Positions 34,669-42,083 of a stretch of 64,000 nt of DNA are shown here, piece by piece. Source of the stretch: JBNNGK01 sp050268245 (lineage in GTDB: Bacteria; Pseudomonadota; Gammaproteobacteria; Enterobacterales; Enterobacteriaceae); assembly GCF_050268245.1 (NCBI RefSeq), contig NZ_JBNNGK010000013.1, positions 1 to 64,000 of the forward strand. The letters run 5' to 3'. How positions within the stretch are numbered: position 1 is the stretch's first letter; the number at the start of each line of letters is the position of its first letter. The translations under genes were made by a program, and so were the position numbers. The notes below the pieces were generated by a model, which was not told the origin of the DNA, made no database searches, and worked only from the letters and a program-made list of their open reading frames with translations.

Positions 34669-35112
34669 ATGAGCGCAGTTCACAATCTGTGGCACGTCAT
34701 CAAGGCAAAGGTCTGCCAAAATCGAAACCTCAATCACTCCGCATATTATTCTGGCAGCCAGCAAGATAACTGTATTAAGAATCGCTCTGCACAGATACTT
34801 ACCTTAGAAATCGTGCTAAATGAGCACCGGAAAAAATTTGCCACCATTTTTGAACCACTTAAAGGCAAAAACGCCCTTTACCATTTAATCTTCACAAAAA
34901 CAGCCTGGAAGCCGTCAGAAATTCGTAAGCTCTCTTTAAGCGATAGTCTGTTTGTGATCCAAGATGAACTTCGTATTGATAAACTCCCGAAGGATATACA
35001 GGATTTTATTGAATCACTCAGTTTACCAAGCGTGGCTTTTACTTTTGATGAGCTTTTAGAAGAGGACTGGGATCCCAAGGAAAACTCAATTCCCCTGGTG
35101 TCACTGAATTAG
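34669..35112 (+). CDS. Phage-associated protein of unknown function
   Basis: The 147-aa protein starts MSAVHNLWHVIKAKVCQNRN. ATG at 34669 follows AAGGA at good spacing; earlier in-frame codons overlap a terminator. The pattern (YYSGSQQDNCIKNRS, WKPSEIRKLSLSDSLFVIQDEL) recalls an E. coli prophage family (ECs1072-like) from memory. It is on plus, against the lysis genes, so probably expressed from its own promoter, including in the lysogen. The function is unknown. Confidence 0.65.
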   Translation: MSAVHNLWHVIKAKVCQNRNLNHSAYYSGSQQDNCIKNRSAQILTLEIVLNEHRKKFATIFEPLKGKNALYHLIFTKTAWKPSEIRKLSLSDSLFVIQDELRIDKLPKDIQDFIESLSLPSVAFTFDELLEEDWDPKENSIPLVSLN

Positions 35113-35281
35113 CGTAGTATTCCAACGCAGCATCAACCTCTGAGAGCTGCTTCAGCAGGGCGGCTCTTTCAACTTTTAACTTATTGTGGTGAGCCAAGTG
35201 CAGCCGCTGCTGATTTAGCCAATCCTCAAGCTGTTCAGTGCTCCAGCCAGGATTGAAAAAGTACGGTTCGTTCTTATCCAT
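35039..35281 (-). CDS. Hypothetical protein overlapping the plus-strand neighbour
   Basis: The 80-aa protein starts MDKNEPYFFNPGWSTEQLEDWL, with a helical pair and a central coiled coil. AAGGGG precedes ATG. Its last 24 codons overlap the 3' end of the plus-strand gene at 34669. No family is recognised. Both frames look intact, so expression of the two probably excludes one another. Confidence 0.5.
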   Translation of the reverse strand: MDKNEPYFFNPGWSTEQLEDWLNQQRLHLAHHNKLKVERAALLKQLSEVDAALEYYANSVTPGELSFPWDPSPLLKAHQK

Positions 35282-35297
35282 CGATAGACCCCTTACA

Positions 35298-35330
35298 TAA
35301 AGAAAAAGCCACGCAAAAGCGCAGCCTCAA
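35298..35330 (-). terminator. Terminator, copy of 34558-34592 element
   Basis: On minus, GCTGCGC-TTTT-GCGTGGC (two G-U pairs), followed by TTTTTC. Confidence 0.5.
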
Positions 35331-35355
35331 AATAATTCTGTGATTCTGTGATTTG

Positions 35356-35388
35356 TAGGTTGACCTATATAATAGGTTTACCTATAAT
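35356..35388 (+). promoter_or_regulatory. Promoter with tandem TAGGTnnACCTA operators
   Basis: TTGACC (35360-35365) and TATAAT (35383-35388) are 17 bp apart, a near-consensus sigma-70 promoter reading toward the Ibs toxin and RHH gene. Two 12-bp palindromes, TAGGTTGACCTA (35356-35367) and TAGGTTTACCTA (35373-35384), 17 bp apart, overlap both hexamers. This suggests a repressor that binds cooperatively, possibly the nearby RHH protein. Confidence 0.7.
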
Positions 35389-35411
35389 TACTACATCAGC
35401 AGGACGCTGAA

Positions 35412-35556
35412 ACGGGAAGGCCTCTACCGAAGCAGAGGCCAACATGAGGAAAGGGTTATGATGAAGTCAATCATCATCCTGATTGTTCTCTTAGTGATTA
35501 GCTCGCCAGCTTACTAAGACAGTCAGGAGGGAGGGGGAAACCCCTCCTACCCTCAC
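35412..35556 (-). ncRNA. Sib-like antisense RNA
   Basis: On minus, TTGACT (35591-35586) and TAAAAT (35568-35563) are spaced 17 bp and would start an RNA near 35556. It would contain the GAGGGGG/CCCCTC-type hairpin and CTGACTG found in E. coli Sib RNAs, cross the whole Ibs frame, and end at GGCCTCTGC-TTCG-GTAGAGGCC followed by TTCCCGTTTC. The length of about 145 nt matches Sibs. It should repress ibs translation. Confidence 0.75.
35458..35517 (+). CDS. Ibs-type toxic membrane peptide
   Basis: A 19-codon gene encodes MMKSIIILIVLLVISSPAY, nearly the same as E. coli Ibs toxins (MMKxVIILIVLLLIS-type, 18-19 aa). Such peptides insert in the inner membrane and depolarise it when overproduced. AGGAAAGGG precedes the ATG. 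The antisense Sib-like RNA covers it. This is a type I toxin-antitoxin locus carried by the prophage, transcribed with the RHH gene. Confidence 0.85.
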   Translation: MMKSIIILIVLLVISSPAY

Positions 35557-35578
35557 CCCTCAATTTTAGGAGTTTGAT

Positions 35579-35764
35579 ATGGCTCAGTCAATAACAGACA
35601 TTCAAAAGCGTAGTGATGAGAAACGCGGCGTTAAGGTGAAAAGCGTTAAGCTTCATGTTGACACAATCGCACTACTTGAACGACTGGCTACCGATACAGG
35701 CGCCACTCAAGCGAACGTCATCACTGAAGCACTCAAACTGTATGAGCAAAATCTAAAGCAGTAG
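35579..35764 (+). CDS. Ribbon-helix-helix DNA-binding protein
   Basis: The 61-aa protein has a basic N-terminus, a beta strand (VKVKSVKLHVD) and two helices (TIALLERLATDTGATQANVITEALKLYEQNL), the Arc/CopG fold. TAGGAG precedes ATG. It lies 61 nt after the Ibs gene and before a strong terminator. It may repress the upstream promoter at the TAGGTnnACCTA sites. The -35 box of the Sib RNA promoter lies inside its first codons. Confidence 0.8.
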   Translation: MAQSITDIQKRSDEKRGVKVKSVKLHVDTIALLERLATDTGATQANVITEALKLYEQNLKQ

Positions 35765-35771
35765 CATTTAC

Positions 35772-35792
35772 GGCCCCTGCCTGGGGCCTTTT
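35772..35792 (+). terminator. Terminator of the ibs-RHH unit
   Basis: GGCCCC-TGCCT-GGGGCC is followed by TTTT, 7 nt after the RHH stop. Confidence 0.85.
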
Positions 35793-35805
35793 CATTCCGG
35801 ATTTA

Positions 35806-35870
35806 GGTAAGGCTTCGAACTGGCGTTCCCTGCTTGGAAGGCAGGTATTCTACCCCTGAACTACAGACGC
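35806..35870 (-). pseudogene. tRNA-Gly(UCC) fragment, 3' end missing
   Basis: Minus-strand sequence GCGTCTGTAGTTCAGGGGTA begins a tRNA with a D-arm and a perfect anticodon stem (CCTGC/GCAGG) around CTTCCAA, anticodon UCC. After the T-loop motif TTCGAA the expected T-stem and CAGACGC acceptor strand are absent, replaced by GCCTTACC. It is therefore a truncated tRNA. Stx phages carry tRNAs in the same location. Confidence 0.65.
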
Positions 35871-35871
35871 A

Positions 35872-35895
35872 AAAAAACCCGCACAATGGCAGGCT
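35872..35895 (-). terminator. Terminator after the GHKL/STAS pair
   Basis: On minus, CCTGC-CATTGT-GCGGG plus seven T, lying 129 nt after the STAS-like gene and abutting the tRNA fragment. Confidence 0.75.
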
Positions 35896-36023
35896 GAGAA
35901 AGTGACAAAGGGCACCATTTCTGATGCCCTTTCACAGGAGCGGTGGCTTGTCATCGCCTTTTCCCCGCACCTGGCTTCCCGCTACCAAGAAGTCTCGCAA
36001 GTCCCCTTAGGGTACAAGTCCAG

Positions 36024-36332
36024 TTACGAAGCACGCTTACTGACAAAGTGTTCGTGGTTACGACGCTGCATGACGGTAGCAATGCTTTTTAGTGCAGAGT
36101 TATTGGCGTTGCTAACCTGTAGAAGTTCAAGGACGACCCCAAGACCAAGCTTTGCAACCAAAACACCAAAGAGTTCATCTGAATAAGATTCAGAGATAGA
36201 CTCGACATCCTTCAAATCCACTTCAACCCTAACTTTATCGTTCAGGTAAAATTCGATCTTCTGCCTTTCAGCTATTGCCAGACGGCGCGATGCTAAATCC
36301 CCGCTGGGCAAAGGTATCTTAACTGTAGTCAT
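36024..36332 (-). CDS. STAS-like (DUF4325) protein
   Basis: The 102-aa protein's core, FYLNDKVRVEVDLKDVESISESYSDELFG, shows the DUF4325 STAS-like pattern, related in fold to anti-sigma-factor antagonists such as SpoIIAA. The Ser pair in ISESYSDEL sits where SpoIIAA-type proteins have their phosphorylated serine; this is inference. It overlaps the GHKL ATPase gene by 14 nt and is surely co-expressed. The target is unknown. Confidence 0.8.
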   Translation of the reverse strand: MTTVKIPLPSGDLASRRLAIAERQKIEFYLNDKVRVEVDLKDVESISESYSDELFGVLVAKLGLGVVLELLQVSNANNSALKSIATVMQRRNHEHFVSKRAS

Positions 36333-37302
36333 CTCGCCCCCCTTGCAGTTGCTCCATTATATCCAGTATGTCCTGAGGAATTTGCTCTTCAGGCTCGACT
36401 GATAATCTAGATAACTTAAACCTACACGATAACGCTACACCTTGCCAGTCTCTGGTTAAATTTCTGTAGGAGGCACAACCGTCAACATAATGTAAACATG
36501 AATCCCCAGTGGCCAGCATTAACTCCCCATCGTAGCGTTTTACAAGTGTCATCAAATGAGAAAGCCCGAGCCCCTGATGATTATTGCTCCCTTCCTTCAC
36601 TGGAACTGCTGAGCCAAACACATTTCCACCCATGTGCCCGTCCGGTAGCTGTTGAGCCCATTCATCTTGAAAATCAGCATTCTTGGACGAGTTACCTTCC
36701 TGTATGCACCACTCTATGGCCTCCTGATGGGTGGCAACATTCGGAATGTTAACCCTTCTGAGTTCGCGCAAAAAACCCATGCCACAGTCCGCTAGGGCAA
36801 ACTCCAAGTAGTGATCTTGTCGGTTGGTATAAGGAACAGCACTTTTCTGCGCAAAAGAATAGCCTGTTGAACGCCCATGAGACCAAACGTTGTCATGCAT
36901 TTCTCCAACAACATGATTCAGGGTTGTTATACCTGTAGGGTATGGGGTGCCATCAGGATAGGCTAGACGACGAATGCAGTTATTGATTGACGTTGTTGCT
37001 TCATTAACCGTTTCAGCGGAAATTAACGGTGTCACCATGCTGTAGTTGACACCTAAATTAACTCTTTCCTGTCCATAGCAATCGTTACCCCACAAAGCAC
37101 CATATAGGCCGACGGCTTGCATGTACCCTTCGTTAGGTAAACAGCACTGCCCTTGCTCCAAATTATGCTGGTTTATATATGCCGCCAAAACGGCCATACC
37201 CCCAGGATGAAGATGAAGCTTGGAAGGAATTGCCAAGCATCCGGTCTGCTTACTGTGGAATGCAGGTATTTGTTGGATACCATCAATCAAGCTTAATCCC
37301 AT
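36319..37302 (-). CDS. GHKL ATPase/kinase, partner of STAS-like protein
   Basis: The 327-aa protein has the Bergerat ATP-binding fold: N-box VVGEMHDNVWSHG (E134, N138, H142), G1 box ADCGMGF (D172-G176) and G2 box GLGLSHL (244-250). The N-terminal ~125 residues are unassigned and Cys-containing. Together with the downstream STAS-like protein it resembles an anti-sigma kinase and antagonist switch. It is the first gene after P_R'/tR', in the stx-type cargo slot. An anti-phage or host-modifying role is inferred. Confidence 0.8.
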   Translation of the reverse strand: MGLSLIDGIQQIPAFHSKQTGCLAIPSKLHLHPGGMAVLAAYINQHNLEQGQCCLPNEGYMQAVGLYGALWGNDCYGQERVNLGVNYSMVTPLISAETVNEATTSINNCIRRLAYPDGTPYPTGITTLNHVVGEMHDNVWSHGRSTGYSFAQKSAVPYTNRQDHYLEFALADCGMGFLRELRRVNIPNVATHQEAIEWCIQEGNSSKNADFQDEWAQQLPDGHMGGNVFGSAVPVKEGSNNHQGLGLSHLMTLVKRYDGELMLATGDSCLHYVDGCASYRNLTRDWQGVALSCRFKLSRLSVEPEEQIPQDILDIMEQLQGGRDDYS

Positions 37303-37359
37303 TGAAAATCCCTATTTCTGATGTTTCGAGGGATAATACTCCGCAGCGCACATAAGAGC

Positions 37360-37384
37360 AAAAACCCCACCATTGCTGGCAGGG
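37360..37384 (-). terminator. tR'-like terminator
   Basis: On minus, CCCTGCCA-GCAA-TGGTGGGG (two wobble pairs) is followed by TTTTT, about 45 nt downstream of the late promoter. This is the expected place for the terminator that Q overrides. Confidence 0.7.
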
Positions 37385-37433
37385 TTTGAAATTTATTTAG
37401 TGTGTCTCACGCACGACTTCCCACTATTTGTAG

Positions 37434-37462
37434 AATTTACGCCATCTTTATGCAAAATGCAA
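37434..37462 (-). promoter_or_regulatory. Late promoter (P_R'-like)
   Basis: On minus, TTGCAT (37462-37457) and TAAATT (37439-37434) with a 17-bp spacer, 40 nt downstream of the Q gene and just upstream of a terminator. It would drive cargo, lysis, head and tail genes once Q is loaded. Confidence 0.65.
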
Positions 37463-37503
37463 CCCTATGTTGTAAAAATGTCGGCATCCGTACCGAACAT
37501 GCA

Positions 37504-38295
37504 TCACTTGGTTAATTTTTGAAACTCAGTTGCAGCTACGCCTTCCTCAATATCACATTTAGCCACCAGCGCTTCATAGAATGGCTTCCAGTTACGCGAC
37601 CATGATGATTGCGTCAGTTCTGGAAGCAACGCTGTGATCGCTTTATAAGCCGTTGACGAGGGTGTCCGGCTAAAACCTTTCCCGTTGCAGCGTTCACAAT
37701 CTTTAATAACCGGTGCGCCGCTGGCCTTCGTTGCGCACCGGTCAAGCGCCTTGCCTGTTCCTTTGCAATTTCGGCAACGTTTGTGGCGTATACCTTTCCC
37801 GTTGCACGATGTGCATAACTCCTGCACTGTCTGGGTTTCAACCACAGGGGGGATCTTTTCTTCGCCGTCCGCGCCAATATATCCAGCATACTTCACAACA
37901 TCTCGCCTGACGGACACCAACCCCACTCCGTTACAATCGTGACACGTAACACCGGTACCGGCAGAGTGTGAGTATTCTTCATAGGCAAATACGGCGAGAA
38001 TTTCCATACACCGAGCCATACGTCTGCCTGCCACCTTGCCTACGTGCTTGGGTGCCTTCCGCTTGGCATACTGAGCCAGCGCAACGATCGCCCGTGTTTT
38101 ATCCTCCTGGCTAATACCGGTTTTACCCAAAAATGCCGCCATCCCAAATTCAGCTTTCGACTCGGCCATACCCAGCGCAGCCATCACGTCAGTACCCGTA
38201 ACGCGATCTGCTGATGTACACGTTGATGAATCGGTAATTGCCAAACCCTGGGGGCTGAAATGCTTTAACGCCGCTTCCAGTCTCATTTTTGCCAC
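37504..38295 (-). CDS. Antitermination protein Q (zinc-finger type)
   Basis: The 263-aa protein of the lambdoid phage antitermination Q family has four CxxCxGxG motifs (CHDCNGVG, CTSCNGKG, CRNCKGTG, CERCNGKG), a DnaJ-like zinc domain at about residues 118-210. N- and C-terminal helical parts contact DNA and polymerase. It modifies polymerase at the late promoter so that it passes tR'. Placement right before P_R' supports the call. Confidence 0.85.
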   Translation of the reverse strand: MAKMRLEAALKHFSPQGLAITDSSTCTSADRVTGTDVMAALGMAESKAEFGMAAFLGKTGISQEDKTRAIVALAQYAKRKAPKHVGKVAGRRMARCMEILAVFAYEEYSHSAGTGVTCHDCNGVGLVSVRRDVVKYAGYIGADGEEKIPPVVETQTVQELCTSCNGKGIRHKRCRNCKGTGKALDRCATKASGAPVIKDCERCNGKGFSRTPSSTAYKAITALLPELTQSSWSRNWKPFYEALVAKCDIEEGVAATEFQKLTK

Positions 38296-38304
38296 CTTTC
38301 ACCT

Positions 38305-38362
38305 AATGAAATCAATGCATTAATTATTGCATATATTGCAACAAAAATCATTTCATTGCATT
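38305..38362. repeat. TGCAT-containing AT-rich repeats upstream of Q
   Basis: The Q leader contains CAATGCAT, ATTGCATATATTGCAA and CATTGCAT plus AATGAAAT/ATTTCATT arms within 60 bp. It could be an operator or protein-binding region. A related AAATCATTTCATT block recurs near 31118. Confidence 0.35.
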
Positions 38363-38387
38363 TTACGAAACAACATAACAACCAGTG

Positions 38388-39308
38388 CTACGCCGCCTCA
38401 TGCATACCAATCAGATTCAGGTAAACCCCATCGCTATCAGCATTCATATCCTGATAGCGTGGATAAGTCAGATACCATTTCAGCACATCAAGCGCCTCAG
38501 CGCGGGTAATCGGCCTGATAGTCTCCAGTAAGTGATCAAGATATTGCTCCCTGTCCCACAGATGCATATTTTCATTGGGGTACTCGTCGGGATACAGCTC
38601 CCTAAATGCGCTATTTCGCATGGATGACAACCAGTCCCAATATTGAATTTCCCTCACCACATCGCTCAGTGTGTAGGGCTCAGGGAGCACATCAGTAAAA
38701 ACGTACTCCCCAGGCACTTTAGCCATAATGTCGCAACAAACCTCCTGATAGGCCCCATATACGTCTTCGATACTGCGCTCAGCCTCAACTGGCTGGAACA
38801 CCGCCTCCAGGCTGCCAAATACGCCACGTACGGAACCAGCCTTCTCATACTGTACTTTTGCCTGTTCAATATAATACTGAGGATTGTCCATCCACATGGT
38901 GGTAAATACCGATGTCCAGCCGGCCCCTTTCGCCTGCAGGTAATGCGTGTAATTATCCTGCGCCTGTTTCGGCGTAATGGTCAGTTTCTTCAGCGCTTCT
39001 TCTGCGGCGGTTATGTGTGCTGGCTCGCCGGTTTTGATAACCTCCAGCACCCACAAATAGGCGTCGGTCTGTTTGTCCCCCGTGATGGTGCTCTGGGGCG
39101 GCAACGGTTTGGGAACTGCTATCGCCGTGCTGTATTTCTTTTCTGGAATGGTGAAGAGCACCCGGTGTTCAGGGTTATCGCGAAACAGTCCCGAGCGACG
39201 GCAGATGGACTTTACCGTGTTGAGATTCACACCGGTCAGGCGTGAAATGGTTTTATAGCCTTTACCTTCTCGTTTGAGGCGCAGGATTTCGGCTTTCTGG
39301 TCTTTCAT
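38388..39308 (-). CDS. Phage protein with N-terminal HTH
   Basis: The 306-aa protein starts MKDQKAEILRLKREGKGYKT. Residues 1-40 form a resolvase/Sigma-like helix-turn-helix (GYKTISRLTGVNLNTVKSICRR). The rest is helical and unrecognised (YWDWLSSMRNSAFRELYPDEYP). It follows the primase-helicase gene and precedes Q, the place of replication or delayed-early regulators. The frame is open 13 codons upstream, but the ATG at 39308 has AGGGTG before it. A DNA-binding replication or regulatory role is inferred. Confidence 0.65.
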   Translation of the reverse strand: MKDQKAEILRLKREGKGYKTISRLTGVNLNTVKSICRRSGLFRDNPEHRVLFTIPEKKYSTAIAVPKPLPPQSTITGDKQTDAYLWVLEVIKTGEPAHITAAEEALKKLTITPKQAQDNYTHYLQAKGAGWTSVFTTMWMDNPQYYIEQAKVQYEKAGSVRGVFGSLEAVFQPVEAERSIEDVYGAYQEVCCDIMAKVPGEYVFTDVLPEPYTLSDVVREIQYWDWLSSMRNSAFRELYPDEYPNENMHLWDREQYLDHLLETIRPITRAEALDVLKWYLTYPRYQDMNADSDGVYLNLIGMHEAA

Positions 39309-39377
39309 AATTGCACACCCTGTGTTCAGCCTGATACAGGCGGCCAACAGGCCGCCATACTCATAACATCATTCGGT

Positions 39378-42083
39378 CTATTCTTCGCTGTCGTCTGGCA
39401 TCATCAGAACGACGAAACGCGGCTGTTTTCCATCAATTCTTAACGTCTTTTTGGTCATTCCCTTAGCCGGTTTGTCCAGCATGCCGGCATCGGCCAGAGC
39501 CTGCGCAAACGCGACAGGATTGGCGCCAGAGGCAATCTCATCGCGGAACACCGACGGGTAGGTATGGAATATCAACGTCTCAAGCCCCGGGCGCTCTTCC
39601 CGATACCCGGCCAAATCCCGGATCGGTAAATCACGCGGATCTGTATGTGGATGAGGTAAATAGCGGCTGTAACCGAAGCGTTGCAAGAAGGCTTCCGCCT
39701 GCTCGACCCAAGCCTTGGACTCACGATTACCCATGCCGAACTCATTAACCCAGGCGTTGAAACTGTGTTGCAGGGCATCGCGGCTTTCCTGCTCGCTCCA
39801 CCCTGTAAGCACTTTAGACAGGATCAGCGCCCCCTCCAGCACGGCAAAGCGTGACGCCACCCGACGAACCTGTTCACTGGCTTCCTCGGGCAATAATCCC
39901 AACCACCGGCGTTCAGCAGCACGAACTGCATCAACCGCCTCCTTTTTCTGGCTGGCAAGCTGGTTGATCCACTGACGGCCCACAGCACCGTAGTTCTGCT
40001 TGCAGGCGTCGCGCATAGCATCAGCATGTGTTTTACCGTCGGTATAACCGTGATACTGCGCCGCTTTGGTGATCGGTACGTTGAGCAGGCGCACCAGTTG
40101 CCCGGCGTTAATTTTTCCGCCATCAGCACGAATATAACTTTCCATATCAATTTCACCGGTACTGAACGCCATCGCCCGCCATCGTTTGATATCTCGGTTG
40201 CCGCCGTCCTTAGCACCCTGAATCTTTCCCACGCCGTTGAAGAGTGCATAAGCTGCATCAGCTACCGCCTTGCGGTTACTACCCTGACCGATTTCATCCA
40301 ATGGCATAAATCCATCGTTGTGCGCTGCCGCCTCATTCACCAGCCCCAGCGCGGTAGAGTACCAAGTGAGTTTTAACGCATCCGGCTCACCGTAAACCGT
40401 ACTGGCCGCATTACCGGTGGTGGTTTTACCTGCCGACGAACCACCGAACAGATGGACGCCAAAACCGTCTGCCCCAGCGATACCAATCAGCGGTGCAGCC
40501 AGTGCACAGGCAATGCCCAGCATCATTGACGGGTTCCCCTTCGCCAGTCTAGCGACGCTATTACGCCAACTCTCCGACGTTCCCTTGACGGTATAACCCC
40601 GAGCAGCAGCAGAGCGCCCATTGAACAGCACCGGTTTCTCAGGATTACCCAACACTTCGCCGTCGGGCATGATGTAGGCGCCACATTGCCACCCACTGGC
40701 GCTGGCGATCGCCCACATGTCACGTTGCCCACTACGCTGCAGGTGATCGGCAAGAATGGCCCTCAGACCGCTCTTTGAGGTGACTAGCATCCCGCCAGCC
40801 TTGAGTTTGGCCCAGCCGTCACGTTCACCAATATCACGCAGGGGCACGGCTTCCGTACGTCGCTCGTCACTGCCTTCCGGTGTCCAGGCGAGGATCAGGT
40901 AGCGCTCTGCATCATCCTCACCAACGCCCACCACCTCAACAAACGACGAGAGCCACACCTCTTTTTCGATAACCTCCCCGCTGTCCTTGTCCAACTTGGG
41001 TTCCACCCAGTACAGACCGCCACGGCGTCCGTCGATATAAGGCTTTAGGTCGTCTTTCGTTGGGCGGCTTTCTGCAGCGGTAATCTGGATGCCTGCCAGC
41101 TGATACAAGCCATTGACGAAGTCCTGTCGGGCAATATCAACGCCATGCAACTGCCGGTGGTCGTCCCAATCGGCTTTTACCTCCCCCGGCGGGAGAGTGA
41201 TCCAACCATCAACGGCTTTTGCCGCTTTCTCTGCCGCCAGTCGGCCAGTGTTAATGCGAGGTTTACCCTGTTCATCAACTTCACCCGGCGCGTGCCAGTC
41301 ATTGTCACCGGCGATAACGATCCGCGCTGCCTGGTATGCTTCACGAAAAGCCTGCGCCACAGGCAGCAGGTTTCCGGCGTCAATCGCGGCAACATGCAAT
41401 ACATCGGGCATCAGTAACGCCGCTGTAACGCTGGTGGCGTTACCTTCGGCGATTACAACCGTTTCAACCGTATCGGGTAGTGGCCATGGCGCAATAAACG
41501 CGCCTTTCTTTTTAGTACCGGACAACAGACGCTTTTCGCCTGTCGGTTTGATGATCTGCGCGCCGGTAACCGCCCCCGCCATCGACCGCAACACCAGAAC
41601 CATCGAGCCATCGTCCAGCAGGGCTTCGAAGAGGCTTGGAAGCCCCTTATTAGCGAGGTAGAGCGCATCACCCGGATGGGTTTTCAACAGCAATTCCGCG
41701 ACACGGTCTGCGATCGGCTTCTCGTCCCTGTCCTCACGGGCAGGTTTGACGGGCGAGGGAGTGACGATTGCTGCTTGTTGCGCTGAACGGTCACCGATAC
41801 CCAGCACCCCAGCCACCATATCTGCGGCTTCAGTGATACCGATGCGGTGCGTACGCGCTACTAGGTCAAGACCATCGCCATGATTCGGCGCATCGCATTG
41901 CCGACAATGCCACTCACCGCCGTCGTGATCGTCGATAAAGTGAAACCGATCAGTACCGCCACAGACAGGACATGATCCATGCCCATCACGAGCAGGAACA
42001 TCAACGCCACACATCGGTAAAAGCTGGGACCATCCCCCCTTTGACTGGCGTTTTACCTCTCGGATCAGTTCGATGTTACGCAT
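39378..42083 (-). CDS. Primase-helicase (P4 alpha-like, DUF927)
   Basis: The 901-aa multidomain replication protein has an N-terminal zinc finger (CPVCGGTDRFHF...WHCRQC, residues ~37-64), a TOPRIM-like primase region (VVIAEGNATSVTAALL near 210; RIVIAGDND near 256), and a DUF927 helicase domain with Walker A FGGSSAGKTT (near 551) and Walker B FMPLDEIGQ (near 592). One protein supplies priming and unwinding, so the phage needs no O/P pair. It overlaps the upstream gene by one base. Confidence 0.9.
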   Translation of the reverse strand: MRNIELIREVKRQSKGGWSQLLPMCGVDVPARDGHGSCPVCGGTDRFHFIDDHDGGEWHCRQCDAPNHGDGLDLVARTHRIGITEAADMVAGVLGIGDRSAQQAAIVTPSPVKPAREDRDEKPIADRVAELLLKTHPGDALYLANKGLPSLFEALLDDGSMVLVLRSMAGAVTGAQIIKPTGEKRLLSGTKKKGAFIAPWPLPDTVETVVIAEGNATSVTAALLMPDVLHVAAIDAGNLLPVAQAFREAYQAARIVIAGDNDWHAPGEVDEQGKPRINTGRLAAEKAAKAVDGWITLPPGEVKADWDDHRQLHGVDIARQDFVNGLYQLAGIQITAAESRPTKDDLKPYIDGRRGGLYWVEPKLDKDSGEVIEKEVWLSSFVEVVGVGEDDAERYLILAWTPEGSDERRTEAVPLRDIGERDGWAKLKAGGMLVTSKSGLRAILADHLQRSGQRDMWAIASASGWQCGAYIMPDGEVLGNPEKPVLFNGRSAAARGYTVKGTSESWRNSVARLAKGNPSMMLGIACALAAPLIGIAGADGFGVHLFGGSSAGKTTTGNAASTVYGEPDALKLTWYSTALGLVNEAAAHNDGFMPLDEIGQGSNRKAVADAAYALFNGVGKIQGAKDGGNRDIKRWRAMAFSTGEIDMESYIRADGGKINAGQLVRLLNVPITKAAQYHGYTDGKTHADAMRDACKQNYGAVGRQWINQLASQKKEAVDAVRAAERRWLGLLPEEASEQVRRVASRFAVLEGALILSKVLTGWSEQESRDALQHSFNAWVNEFGMGNRESKAWVEQAEAFLQRFGYSRYLPHPHTDPRDLPIRDLAGYREERPGLETLIFHTYPSVFRDEIASGANPVAFAQALADAGMLDKPAKGMTKKTLRIDGKQPRFVVLMMPDDSEE

